From: Clitopilus passeckerianus
Taxonomy: Eukaryota; Basidiomycota; Agaricomycetes; Agaricales; Entolomataceae
Length of the DNA: 64,000 bases
Reading direction: 5' to 3'
Assembly: GCA_944990035.1 (NCBI GenBank)
Contig: CALYLX010000136.1
Span: 124,001-188,000 of the forward strand
The translations under genes and the position numbers were made by a program. Below the pieces are notes generated by a model, which was not told where the DNA came from, made no database searches, and worked only from the letters and a program-made list of their open reading frames with translations. Within the stretch, counting starts at the first letter, position 1. Each line of letters begins with the position of its first letter. Shown one piece after another: positions 44,696 through 56,013 of this stretch.

Positions 44696-45596
44696 CTATT
44701 TAGAGCCATAGCGAGCTTTGCGGCCAATATCGAAAGGAACATATTTATATTTGATCATGTGCCTGGACAGATGCGTCAGTGTCAGAAAACCTGTGTTGGC
44801 GAATGCGCTGCGGCCACGTACTGGATTTGCCTTCGCATGGTCAGTGCGAAGAGGACAAAAAAGTAGATGACGAGAATTGGCCAGTACACGGGGACATCGA
44901 ACACCTCTGAGAAAGTGCAAAATAAGGCAAGCAGGGTGGCACGTGTAGTCGATAGCCTGAAATACATGGTGAGCCATAGAAACGACTTAATGGTAAGGCC
45001 ATGTGCCATACCAGAATTGCCACTCAGGTAGGCGTCGAACGAAGGGGCGGAATTCATCATCCCGCTGGCTGGGCAGCGGAGACGAAGCACCAGCGTCTCC
45101 ACCTTCTTCAATTTCATCCGCCATCAGGTCATCCTGAAGGGAAGGATCGAATTTTGGTTGAAGGAAGGCCAGGAGTAAGTTCAGGAGGTAAATTGCATGT
45201 GCATCTGGAATCTTCGTTGGGATAATGGGTTCGACAGTGATAAGGCAACTACTTACAGCAGACTGTAAGAAATTTGATGTAATTCCACGTCAGGGGCTGA
45301 ATGAGAGCAAAATCATGGAAACTGACCAATATACCACTGTGGGTTCAAGCTTTAGTGAATGTTATGGGTCAAATACGATGTTAACTCACCCCTTGAGCCA
45401 GAACAATCCTTAAGAAGAACAAGACTACCAGGCCAGCAGTAGCAAGCCAGCGTTGGAAGATATGTGGCGTCCAACGATCCAAGACCTGCTGGTATTGCCG
45501 TTGGTACTTGGCAACCTGTGCCTGGATATTTGCCAAAGGCGACGCTTCAACGCCTGAACTTGAGAAATTGGCGGACTGGTCGCTCGAGGACATCAT
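44696..45596 (-). CDS. RER1: RER1, Golgi-to-ER retrieval receptor
   Basis: Six exons (45596-45390, 45336-45327, 45262-45257, 45204-45012, 44956-44822, 44762-44696) total 618 nt, 205 residues. RER1 is a four-helix membrane protein of the early Golgi that sorts ER membrane proteins into COPI vesicles. Visible family marks: [20 protein letters not shown], the first helix [76 protein letters not shown] and [19 protein letters not shown]. Exons 2 and 3 are only 10 and 6 nt; together they encode WYIVC and parts of codons on either side. Two adjacent ATGs (45596 and 45593) could start the protein. Only 54 bp separate it from the divergent gene at 45651. Confidence 0.96.
45257..45262 (-). other. 6-nt microexon of RER1
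   Basis: TCTGCT on the minus strand: two bases of Val, a Cys codon and one base of Tyr. It sits between introns 45263-45326 and 45206-45256 (donor gtaagt) and is preceded by the 10-nt exon 45327-45336. Confidence 0.85.
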
Positions 45597-45650
45597 GACA
45601 GTAGACGTTGAAAGTTCTTCGTGAGTCGTGACTTTGTCACACCTGTCACG
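45597..45650. promoter_or_regulatory. Very short bidirectional promoter (54 bp)
   Basis: Only 54 bp lie between the RER1 ATG (minus) and the TDA10-like ATG (plus). Transcription starts must overlap the neighbour's coding region or be nearly leaderless. Confidence 0.55.
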
Positions 45651-46631
45651 ATGGAGGCAGATGTTGTCGCTCACATCATTCAGCACCTTGGGCCTGATGT
45701 CAATGCTCGCCCTCTGTTCGTCGCTGTGCAAGGACCGCAGGGCTCTGGGAAATCATATCTGTCTGCAAAGTTGAAGGAACGCCTTTCAGCGCCATCACAT
45801 TCCCTGAGGGTTGCTGTACTTTCGATTGATGACCTCTACCTGCCCACCACGAATTGGTTGCCCTGGCCAATCAAACACCACCCAATCCTTTATGGGCTGG
45901 ACGCGGGCAGCCTGGTACCCACGACATTGAACTCGGTATAAAGCTAGTGGAAGAGCTGAGGGGAAAGTCTGGAACCGTTGAACTTCCGATATTTGAGAAG
46001 AGCCTCTTCAGTGGAGAAGGAGATCGGATGGAAAATGGCACCTTCTTGAATCTGCCCGTTGATGTTGTGATTCTTGAGGGTTGGTGTGTGGGTTTCCATC
46101 CTATACCTGTCGAAGAACTGGATCGTCGTTGGGATGATGTCTACCTAGAGCAGATACACGTTCTTGGACTTCCAACCAACATTACCAAACGGGATATTCA
46201 ACGCGCCAACGACTCACTGAAACGATACACCGAACTTTGGGTCCACTTCGACGTTTTTGTGCAGGTCAGTTGCACATTGTTCATCGATAAATATAACTGA
46301 GGCCCCTCCAGATTGCAGCGAAGCCCAGTGAACAGTTACCCTCTCCGTACTCTATCGTATATCGGTGGAGACTCGAGCAAGAGCATGCCATGAAAGCCAG
46401 TAACGGCGGTAGAGGGATGTCGGATGAAGCTGTCAAAGGGTATATACTCAACCCTTTTACTTTCCTCCTCTGACCGGTATCCTCGCTAGATTCGTCGATC
46501 GTTATATCCCTGGATACATATTCTTCGGAGACATACCATCATCGATGCACGCCGCACCCCGCTGGGCTGGGAACGGGCTCAAGGTTTTCATCGACGAAAA
46601 TCGTCAATATGTACAATCTTCTAGATTCTGA
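45651..46631 (+). CDS. TDA10-like P-loop kinase (glycerate kinase/phosphoribulokinase family), one frame break
   Basis: Three exons (45651-46264, 46312-46439, 46490-46631) sum to 884 nt, one short of 885. The Walker A motif is VAVQGPQGSGKSYLSAKL (residues about 25-42), followed by VAVLSIDDLYLP with the Walker-B-like Asp pair. Then come LFSGEGDRMENGTFLNLPVD, VVILEGWCVGFHP and the C-terminal PGYIFFGD. This matches the yeast TDA10 (YGR205W) and plant D-glycerate 3-kinase family. The frame breaks at about 45841-45850, where CTGCCCACCAC needs one more C for LPHHELVALANQTPP. With it the protein is 294 residues, usual for the family. Substrate unproven in fungi. Confidence 0.88.
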
Positions 46632-47399
46632 ACAAGAGTCTCAATGCAACATCAACTTTTGGAAGGTAATACAGTAACCGCCAGTGTTCTTCTGGCGAGT
46701 TTCATTCTGCCTTCCATGCTGGAGTTGTCGTCGAGTTCTCACAACCGAAAAGAAACCGTGCGGTGGCGACGGACATGCTTTTCCAGCTGAAACTTCAGCC
46801 TCTTAATTTTTGTCGAATGCTGTTCATGAGATATTGGTAGCCATGTGCGCCAGCTGCGCTCGGTCATCGACGTCCGCCGCCCTCTTCGCTGACTCGGGAA
46901 CTCAGGGACATTTGCATAGGATCTATGACTCCTGTTGTTGAGAATATTAGAAAGAGGAGTGCCTACTTTTATCCAAGTTCGCATGATCAGCGTTGCGGCA
47001 AACAGAATATTTGGTTATGGAGTTTGGTTGAGTCATAGGTAAAGAAATTCTCATCAAGCTCATTCAGCCGAAAAGAATTTGTTCATCAATATCGGAACTT
47101 GCACCTGAAATGCAATGGAGCCCACCGTTGTAAATACTCGGGTACTTTCTGTGAAGGAACGAGGTCAGTAGTGGCGAAGAAAGCGATAAGGATTTCGGAA
47201 GACCGCATCCACATCCGTCCCAAGCGGGGCGGATCAGGCCCGCCTTCCCCATTTATACACACCGCCGATCGCTGTCGATATGATAATAATTCAACTTTCT
47301 CACTGTTCAGAGTCATTCTGTCTCTTGACAGGGTGCTTGCTTGCTTTTCCAGGATCTCTACATACATACTTCACCCAACTGACTATCAGTGGTTGCATC
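46632..47399. other. Intergenic region
   Basis: No gene recognised. The frames of 80-140 codons that cross this stretch have no domain and no coherent splice sites. It holds the promoter of the acetyltransferase gene at 47400. Confidence 0.5.
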
Positions 47400-48251
47400 A
47401 TGTCCGCATACGGCGCTATCAAGCATCGGGGACGAGCGGTATACCCTCTACCCACCTTCCAATGGACCTCATCAAAAGGATTACCATACCTTACCACACA
47501 TCATCTGACGCTTGTGGATGCTAAGAGTCTGGATGGTTTGGTCGAATATTTGAGCATGGTCTTTGCCGAAGAGATAGATAACGGCACAACTTACCCTCAG
47601 GATGAAATGGATCGTACCCTGTTTGAATCCTACTTCTTCGCTGCGGATGTCATCATAGCCATTGCGAAAAAAGACGGCCAAGGGGATCAAGAGAAGGCAG
47701 AGCTAGAACTTACCCTCGAATCTGCAAAGGCTGGTAGATCATGGGAAGAATGCGTGGCAGGCTTCTACTATGTGAGTCATCGACGAGATGCTCCAGTCCG
47801 AGATCCTCGCTGACGTAGATATCTGTCTACAGGTGAAGCCCAATTATCCAGGGCGTTCCTCACATGTAAGGGATTCTGATATTTATCAGGCGATGAAATT
47901 CACGAACGTCCCCTAGATTTGTAACGCAGGGTTCTTCGTCCCGCCGCCGCAAAGGGGGAATGGATACGGCGGTATCCTCGCCGAGTCGTATCTTGAATAC
48001 GGCCCTCTGCTAGGGTATCAAGCTAGCGTCTTCAATTTGGTCTACGCAAATAACGTTGCATCAATAAAGTGCGTCTGCAGGTTATGAAATACCGAAAGTT
48101 GCTCATCTCTCCGAATTCGAGGCTTTGGGATCGGTTAAATTTCACTCGAGCAGGATTAATTCCCCGTGCAGGCCGGTTAAAGCGTGCAGATGGCCAGGGC
48201 GAGGAATACGTGGATGCCATAGTCTTCTACAGGAACTTCTTGAAGGAATGA
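47400..48251 (+). CDS. GNAT-family N-acetyltransferase (MPR1-like)
   Basis: Four exons (47400-47771, 47833-47865, 47917-48068, 48122-48251) total 687 nt, 228 residues. The acetyl-CoA-binding motif A is CNAGFFVPPPQRGNGYGGIL (R/Q-x-x-G-x-G/A). Motif B follows as GYQASVFNLVYANNVASIKL, with a C-terminal RAGLIPRAGRLKRADGQGEE. The N-terminal half, VYPLPTFQWTSSKGLPYLTT, is family-specific. The pattern resembles fungal MPR1-type azetidine-carboxylate/proline-analogue acetyltransferases and other small-molecule GNATs; the substrate cannot be fixed. The ATG at 47400 was chosen because the protein-like sequence begins there; the frame continues upstream without a domain. Confidence 0.85.
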
Positions 48252-50562
48252 ATGGACGCAAGAAAGCCCTTGGATACAGGCGGCGCAATTGTGTATACGA
48301 GTCCTAATAAGGGATGGTTGTTGTGCTTTTTCATATTGTGGCGCATAAAAATACAGGCATATCGCGGAGAAATTGTCCCCAGAAAGGAAAGTGTAAGGGC
48401 GTAACACAAGTTGCTTGAGTACCCGGGCGGTTCACGGTAAAAACTCTAATACAGAGGGTGGATATGAGATCTTGAACGATCTCAACCAACAACATCTCCA
48501 TCTCCACCATCAGCTGTTACCCAGCTCACTCAGCCTTACCGTGGGCGTGATATCCTTATAAGTCGTATTGGGTGTGAGAGTAAGTGATAGTTTCACTGAG
48601 CCTACCTGTAGAGCGTCGGCGGGACCGCCCTCCTCCGCTCATTCCCTAATCAAGACCTGTGAAACAGAAACAATGATATGCATACCATTCGCGGAACTCT
48701 GAGATGTGGAGAACCTCCTACAAAGCCGCTGATGCCTGAAATTACGGAGGTCTTTGGGTCCGCTGTTGATTTAAAGCCGACGGTATAACACCTCAGTTAA
48801 TTCTTGCAGTGGGTGAATGAACGCACCCATTCGGGGTTATCTTGACAAGAACATTAGGTTAGCGCGGCCGTGAAGGAATGTTCTAATCTGAATCCGAGTG
48901 TTGTGCTGATGCATTGAACACGACGTCAATGAGACTCGGGGCTTTCAGGAAAGTTCTGGTGTGAGGCTAAACCGTGTTCTGGCGGAAGGTCGGCAGCAGG
49001 CAGCAGGCCACGAGGATTGACAAAAGGAAAAACATTAATTGATTTGCCTCGTGGCGGTAGCAAATAGAGTACGTGGCAATGATCAGCCCATTTCCAGTTC
49101 ACAAAACATTGCGCTGGAGATGAATTGTTCAGGGTCCAAGGATCGTCCGGCCACGAGGATCTTGTACGGTGCGGATGAGCGGATGTATTGCTGCGTGCAC
49201 CAGTGCGTGCTTCGATGGAGGCGATGTGGTGGGCAATGTGTGGCAATCGACGCCGTTCTTCGGCCTAGGTAGGACTTGGTCATACGACATCATCGATAGA
49301 ATACATGGTGCTGAGGAGCTGCTGTGCGAGACCTATGATATGTCGAGTGAAATCACTCTGGAGGACGATGCCTGGTGTCCAGTGATATGATGGACCTGAG
49401 AAATGAGGACGTCACTTTCGGGAACATGCCTTGATCAGTGTGAGAGAACAGTCCAGCTGATAGCAGCAAGGCTGGAGCTCACAAGGAAGCTCACTTGATC
49501 TGCTCGGTGCCTTCAGCCGTAGTACACGATAGAATCGCCAAGGGCTGCCCGATATGTGACTTCATTTCACGCGTCCATCCAGCGATGGTACGCCGAGGAT
49601 GCCAAACGAAAACGAAAGTGGAATCTCCGATCATTGACCGTTCTGCACGTTGAAGTCATTAGGTCCAAAAACGCCACTGGCCGGCCGATTTTCCCTAGGA
49701 GACCCACCAGGTTGAAGTTCCGTAGGATTGCCATCGTACCGAACTGCACACATGGAGGCTCGGACGACTATCTTCTATTCCTTATCGGATCTCTCCCGGG
49801 CCGATCTTCCTCTTCAGTGTCGCTCTCTGGGAGGGATGGCACAGGAAGACAAGTGTCTTGCCAAAACAGAGTGCAATGCGATAGTACCTTGTATTGACGG
49901 GAATGAACAGGCTCAGGGGTAGATTTTCCTGAATAAATCAGACAGAGGGACCCACTATGCACTTTTGGGAAGGAAGGTGCGAAGTAATAATAAACGATGC
50001 CACTGTCTGTAAGACGACAGGGTGCAGGCAGGAGCCTTAGGCGAGGTAAATGGTCAACCGCCCGCCGCCGGCCATGCCAACACGAAATTCGTTTTATGGG
50101 ACAGGTATCATCCGTGGAAGAGAGGTAGCCGGAATGCGTAGCAGGTACGATTAAAATGTCGCCCCTCTTACATGCAAAATAATGGGCTAATCATGCAAAC
50201 CGGTGAGAGGAGGCTGTGCTGATCAGATCGTAAACTGTTAACAACGGAGCAATCGGGTTGGAATGTAAGTATAAGAGAGAAAAAAAATAAGCGTATGGAG
50301 AGGTAATATGGAGCGTTTCGAGTCTATTCTTTTGCATAAACACTACTTGGGAGGAGCCGTTGTATGGTAGTGGGATGATTGGATTAGGGTGGTGCGAAGT
50401 TGATGAACCAGTGATAGGCACAGCCTTTTGGGTGCAAGGCCCTAAACCCGGAATCGCGGAAAATTTCTATTGCACACCCTGACCCCAACAACGGTGCGAT
50501 TCCATCATTCTGTAAGATGATTCCCCCTTTGCGAAATTGCCCCTTTGCTTCAGTCGCCTTTT
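48252..50562. other. 2.3-kb gene-poor stretch
   Basis: No coding gene could be supported. Short frames on both strands (around 48926-49390 and 49556-49960) lack domains and splice patterns. Part of it may be a long upstream regulatory region of the cyclin gene, which also has a leader of several hundred bases, or it may hold noncoding RNA. Confidence 0.45.
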
Positions 50563-50627
50563 ATAATATATACGCTCATCAGTCAACTGCTCCCTACCTC
50601 CCTTCCCCTCCCCTCCTCGTTCTAACT
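50563..50627 (+). promoter_or_regulatory. Core promoter of the cyclin gene: TATA element and pyrimidine tract
   Basis: TATAATATATA at 50563-50573 is followed by a C/T-rich tract (about 50587-50627). A TATA element plus CT-rich tract just upstream of the transcription start is common in strongly expressed or regulated filamentous-fungal genes. The leader to the ATG at 51157 would be about 500 nt and may contain introns. Confidence 0.55.
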
Positions 50628-51156
50628 GTGCTGTGTAGCGTCGTCCCGACTGGGATCATTCCGTAGATTACTCTCTCCGGAATTCGCGCACTTCGGACTC
50701 TTCTACTACCTCAAGGGCTATACTCAAACAATCCGCTTGTCTCATTCCAGTACCACTGTTAATTCATTGTGTATCTCCGACAGCAGTTGTTTCGTGAGTA
50801 ACTCAATCCAACCATCTTTTGTGTATCGTCCTCGAACAACATGTGTGGTGCATCCGTCTCCCTTGTAGAACGAACGAACGAACGCTCGTTACCCTCGTGC
50901 TTTACCCCTTTTGGATCTGTCACGCAGACAAAATCTTTTTCTCTATGCCGCTAGGCAATGGTTGGGCGTTGGACACAACTGGACCGGACTTCAACCTTCG
51001 AGGTTGTCTGTGGGCCTTTCGAACCCGAAAACAACATGTTTTTTATTCCAGAATCAAGTCATATATGCTCAACGCAAGTAATCCTGTTTCTAACCTTATT
51101 TTGCGATCGTTTCCTTTATAGGCCCGTCTTAACTTAATTACTCCCATCCTCGCACG

Positions 51157-52328
51157 ATGACCTCTCGAATACCGGCTGTCCCTCCTAAGCATAACCTCGG
51201 CAATGCGCCACGGAGTCGTTATACTGCTGTTCCACCCACTGTGAGCTCTCTGACACCTTACCATTAAGCGCTCGAGCTGAACCTGTGAAGAATAATTCGT
51301 CCAGCGCTAACCTTCCTCGCGGCTCAGATCTTTTCTACGGTCACGAGGAGATCGCTCGATTGAGCGCTCGCTTCATAACCCATCTCTTCGCCTGCCCGGA
51401 ACTCCCTCCCGTCGCCACTCACCAGAACGCACGCCTCCCACTCTTCATCGCATATGCGCTCCATCGGACTAAACTTAATCCATGCGTGTCTATAGCTGCC
51501 CTTGTCCTTCTGCAAAGGCTGAAGGCTCGATTCCCCACTGCTCGCGGTTCATCAGGCCACCGACTCTACATTTCTGCATTCATGATTGCCTCCAAGGTAA
51601 TTTGTGACGATACCTATTCGAACAAATCCTGGGGCATCGTTGCGCAGGGCATGTTCTCGCTGAGAGAGATCAACCAGATGGAACGCGAGATGTGCGGGTA
51701 TCTGGAGTGGGAATTGAATGTAGACAACACGATGCTCACGACCTTCGAGACAAAGCTACGGAAGGATTTCGCCAGCCCCGATGGGCCTTACCCCACATAC
51801 CCCCTCGCGATGGTATCAAAACGTGCAGCTCGTGCAGCAGCAACGGCTTCGGCATCGTCATCACCGTCCAACACAAGTCCGGTCCCACTCTCGCCCTCAC
51901 AAAAGCCCGCTCCAGCAACAGTTTCCGTCCCTGCACCAGCACCTATACCCAGCACCCGCCGCCAACAATCACCGACCACCCCCGACACTCCCTCGCCATC
52001 CTTCTCGAACGCAACGTCTCCCGCCTCGTCAGGGTCGCCGGCGACTCCTGTGGGCGGCGAGGTTTACAACCCGCAAGTCAAAACTTTCGATTCGCCACTG
52101 GACTTCATGCTCTCAAAAGAAGAACTCCCCCGATTCATCCCCTCAAAGGCCAGATGTACGCTATGGCCGTCCCTTCGACGTGGTAGCATCTGCTGCCCGT
52201 TTGGGCTCTACGGTCTATTTGTTTTCTTGCTACTCATCTGCCCCAAGTTTTGTTCAAGGCGCCTTGTATATCACCCACGGACTCTAGATACCCTCTCACG
52301 TCGACCAAGCAACTCACATTCTCTTTAG
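51157..52328 (+). CDS. PHO85-type (PCL) cyclin
   Basis: Two exons (51157-51240, 51291-52328). The cyclin box spans about residues 45-165: LSARFITHLFACPELPP, RLPLFIAYALHRTKLNPCVS, IAALVLLQRLKARFP, HRLYISAFMIASKVICDDTY, SNKSWGIVAQGMFSLREINQ and MEREMCGYLEWELNVD. This order matches PCL cyclins that partner the PHO85 kinase. A long Ser/Pro/Thr-rich tail follows. As written the frame ends at 52328 with an unlikely Arg/Cys-rich tail. One added base at about 52150-52156 would instead end the protein as KARMYAMAVPSTW with TAG at 52184-52186, which looks more like PCL C-termini. The true end is uncertain. Confidence 0.88.
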
Positions 52329-53311
52329 CAATTGTTTTATTTTATAGGACCTGTACCATTAGTGGAGAAATAAGTTGTGGTTCGTATGCATATTTGTTAT
52401 ACAGTGATAACAACTATTGTCTAGTTAGCACAAAAAGATATAATAATAAAAAGATCAGAATATTCAACAGAGACATCGACGTCTGATAGGCGCAGACCTG
52501 CTGCAACGAAGAAAGTGGCCTGATCATACGACTGTTGTGAATTGCACGGGCTTCCATGGGCACCGAGTCGGTGCAATGCGGCGTTCCCGAGTCAATCTGT
52601 TACCTTATTGGGAAGACGCGCCACACACAGGCCAACCGCGAAAGGTTCCTTGCTTCTGTGACTCTGGCATCATGCCTGCAGGCAGCATCTCGCCCGAACG
52701 AGAGCGAAAGCCGTCGGCATGCCAGATATTTATCTCTTGGGGAGGGCTGCCTCGGCCTGTCTGTAATGCTCGGGAGGAATAGCTCGACCTGTCAAAGGTG
52801 AACGGATGCTGCATTTGTTAGATTCGAGGCGGTGAATCTCCTAGTGAACGACATCTTGACTGTTCATCTGAGTAGCAGACTCTTAGCGGATGACCCTATA
52901 TCCGTAATACTGTACTGCTGTATAACCATCTCTGTCGAGGTTGCAAATCTCGTTACATGTTGACAATCAGGCTGCCCCAAGCGATTCGGTGTTACAGCCC
53001 TCAGCCCTTATTTCGTCCGCCGGAACCTGGGTTCACCATGAGAACAGGACCGATTACACAATGAGTGAAAATTCTTGAAAACCGGTGAACACGAGGCAAT
53101 TTTGTTCCTTTTAGACAGTGCATTCCCTGCTGAATCGATTCCGATTGTCGATGATTCTCGTACTCATGATCTGTGGTCAATCCAGAAGATTCATGGAATG
53201 CTATAAGCGGGGGACAAGAGTACAAATGGGCCAGCATGGAAAAAAATTGACAATGGAAGTACGCCACTCGCAATGAATGCAGAGAACTGCTCGTAAAGAG
53301 AAAAATATACT
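52329..53311. other. Intergenic region
   Basis: 3' flank of the cyclin gene and downstream flank of the tRNA gene. No gene recognised; short frames overlap on both strands without domains. Confidence 0.5.
53301..53305 (-). terminator. RNA polymerase III terminator of tRNA-Gly
   Basis: A run of five T on the minus strand, six bases past the 3' end of the tRNA. Confidence 0.75.
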
Positions 53312-53393
53312 GCATTAAGAGGGAATCGAACCCCCGGCGGGTCGAGTCAAGACTCAATGGCAACGACCCAGGTTACCACTACCCCATTAATGC
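53312..53393 (-). tRNA. tRNA-Gly (anticodon GCC) with a 12-nt intron
   Basis: On the minus strand a full cloverleaf folds: acceptor stem GCATTAA/TTAATGC, D-arm GGGT/ACCT with loop AGTGGTA, anticodon stem GGTCG/CGACC, and T-arm GGGGG/CCCTC with loop TTCGATT (internal B box). The anticodon loop is TT-GCC-A, then a 12-nt intron (53346-53357, TTGAGTCTTGAC) at the canonical position after base 37, then T. The mature length without CCA would be 70 nt. The GCC anticodon decodes GGC and GGT. Confidence 0.93.
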
Positions 53394-53535
53394 TTGAAAT
53401 CAAGTTGTGTAGAGTCAATAGATAGCCGTGCGCTTTTACCGTTTGTTAGTCATACAAGTTATTGCCAAAGTCGAGGGACCGAGCGGAGATCCAAACCAAC
53501 TTTGCTCATCGTCGTCGACGTTGAACATAACAATC

Positions 53536-55674
53536 ATGCCTTTCGGTCTTACTATTGGTACGGAGCGTGCAATGGCGTTGCAGGTAAGCTATATGCGCTC
53601 TCTTTTCAAGAACTGACCTTTCAACTCATTTTTCTTCGCCTTAGAACGCCATTCAGGATGAGCTGATGTCGAAGGGGTTCAGTGCAGAGCCTGGTTCGTC
53701 TCTTCAATATTCAGCATATTGGCATCCTTCTGACATACCTTTTGCCTATCAGACCCAGTTATGGCGGAATACATCACTATCATGGTTATTAACAATAAAT
53801 CCAAAGGTTGTGGCGTTTCCTCTGCCTACATGCACCTCATTATTGACTCAATTCTCAGAAAACATAACCAATGAACTAGAAGAACGTAAGCGAAATTGTC
53901 GCATCATAAATAAGTCGGTGTACTGACATAAACACTCGTTCTCAGTAATCGGCTCTGACTTTGGTATGTTTCCTCGCCTTGGTGGCTTGAGAACTCTCTC
54001 ACCCACGTTGCAGACCCAACTTTCACGGAATGGTTATTTGAACAGGCTGCTAAAGGTTCCTCCGATGCTGAAGCACCACCTGTTGTGAGTACACCCCAAC
54101 AAACCAGCGAACCGGCACCAGCGCCTTCGCTAGATGCCCCTGCCCAAGGTGCCAACGAACCCTCACGGCGGCAGTCTGGCCACCCCCGGAATGGCGTATA
54201 TCAGCAAGCATTGACACAAGCTCTCCCTCCATCCACTGGCAACAAGCGGTCTGCTTCTGCCAGGTCACCCTCACCTTCAGGCCACCCAAACAAATCGAGG
54301 CGAACGGACATCCCTACGGGTCCTCGTGCAATGCTGCGTGAAGGGCCCTCGACGAATAATTCGTCTGGGAACTCGAGGAGCTTGTTGGACCGGATGAGTG
54401 GACCTCCCCCAAGAAGGAAAGATAGTGGGCCTTATCAGGCTGACGACATCCAATCGCGGATAGACAACATAACTCAAAACTCTCCGGAGGCCGTGGCGGC
54501 GATGATGAATGGTGGTTTCCCAGGCATGGATATGAGTGCTATGGCAGGAATGGCGAACCCCATGATGTTGCAGGAGATGATGATGAACCAGATGGCCTTA
54601 ATGGCGCAAATGGCGAACTCGATGGGCATGCTCAATGGAGGAGCCTTTGCTGGTCCTGGGTTCCCTCAACCAGGCATGCCTGGAGATATGAACATGTATC
54701 CGCCTGGACAGCATGGTCAAGGAGGTGGGAATGCCGGCAGGGGAAGAGGTAGTGGTCGAGGTTCCCGAGGAAACCTCCGGGGACGAGGCGGTTCAACCCC
54801 CGGTGCTTCATCAAGACCTGAATCGTTGTCTCAGGAGCCTGTCATCAACGAACAAACTGCAATCGCTTCACCTGTTCCTGTTACGCCGACTGCTGCTGCA
54901 GCTCAACAGATACCATATGCTCTTCCCGAACGACCGCAATCCCCGACGCTCTGCAAGTTTGGCCTGAAATGTACGAATGCCCAATGCAGATATGCACACC
55001 CTTCTCCCGTCGCCACCCCCGAAAGTGGCATTGTCTTGAGCAACGAGCCTTGCGAAAAAGGGAAGGATTGCCAGGACAAGGATTGTGTCAATGGGCACGT
55101 TAGCCCAGCCGTCTTAAAGCCACAAGGTACATCACTATAGATTTATTCACTTGCGCATGCACATACTGATTCTCGTCTAGTACAAGTGGTCCAACCAACG
55201 CCTCAACCTGCTCCATCTTCGCAAGCCACTGTGGCCTGCCGCTTTGGCAACACCTGCACCCGACCCAATTGTCCCTTCGCACACCCGACTCGACCAGCAT
55301 CTGGCCAGCATTATGCACAACAGTGCCGTTTCGGGGCCTCTTGCACGAAGGCAACATGTCCCTTCCAGCATCCCGAAGGACGTGTCCTCCCGGGCACTTT
55401 CCACCGTGGTCTAGCTACCACAGGAACCCTTGTCAATGTCCCTACGCCCGAAACAGGTTCTATGGCGGCAGCTGCTAGCCATCACCGTAGCATGAAATTC
55501 GTTAATAACAACAAACCAGCTGGTTCTTCGGGCCTCAGCGTCAAAGAACAGATGCAACAACAGCTAGCAGAAATGGAGGCTCGCAAAAAGGCGGCAGAAC
55601 AGGCCCTCAAAGATGCTCAAGCTGCTGCTGCGAGCAAGAAAGACGAATCCAGTTCCACTCCTATTCCTGCGTAG
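53536..55674 (+). CDS. NAB2: NAB2-type poly(A) RNA-binding CCCH zinc-finger protein
   Basis: Seven exons (53536-53583, 53645-53693, 53753-53806, 53859-53885, 53946-53963, 54014-55126, 55181-55674) total 1803 nt, 600 residues. The N-terminal helical PWI-like domain (MPFGLTIGTERAMALQNAIQ, then PVMAEYITIMVINNKS and IGSDFDPTFTEWLFEQ) is the NAB2 N-domain that contacts the nuclear pore. The centre is disordered with a Met-rich stretch (MMLQEMMMNQMALMAQMANS) and an RGG-type segment (GRGRGSGRGSRGNLRGRGG). Four C-x5-C-x4-C-x3-H fingers follow: CKFGLKCTNAQCRYAH, CEKGKDCQDKDCVNGH, CRFGNTCTRPNCPFAH and CRFGASCTKATCPFQH. A coiled coil ends the protein. It binds poly(A) tails and controls mRNA export and tail length. 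Exon 5 is 18 nt. Confidence 0.94.
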
Positions 55675-56013
55675 AATATTCGTTCCTTCTTTGGATGGTT
55701 TTAATTCTCATTGAAATCTCATTTGCTCCGCAATCAATACCTATTATGTATATCCGTCTGTAATAACGTTTCCTTCGCCATTATTTAGTGCTTCGTACAC
55801 TATTATAGCTCACCACAAGACTGGGTAGAAATATATCTACGGACAAGGGAAATGTTCAAAGGAGAGGCATCCCGGAAGTCTACCCAACCCCTTCGAGTGT
55901 GACATTTGAGCGAATTGATCTGAATTGACGAAATTGTACAGCAACTACAGGTTAATTGTACACTAGATGATGATAGTAAATGTCCTGTAACCAGCGGGCG
56001 GAATAAGGTGCTT
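55675..56013. other. Convergent 3' intergenic region
   Basis: AT-rich 3' flanks of NAB2 and the AAA ATPase gene. Nothing else seen. Confidence 0.55.

Noticed and set aside
5001..46000. Programmed -1 ribosomal frameshifting as the cause of the frame breaks
   Set aside because: The sites share no slippery heptamer, no common downstream structure is evident, and they occur in unrelated genes at arbitrary points, including inside compact domains.
50440..50450. Telomere-like CCCTAA
   Set aside because: A single occurrence without tandem repetition.
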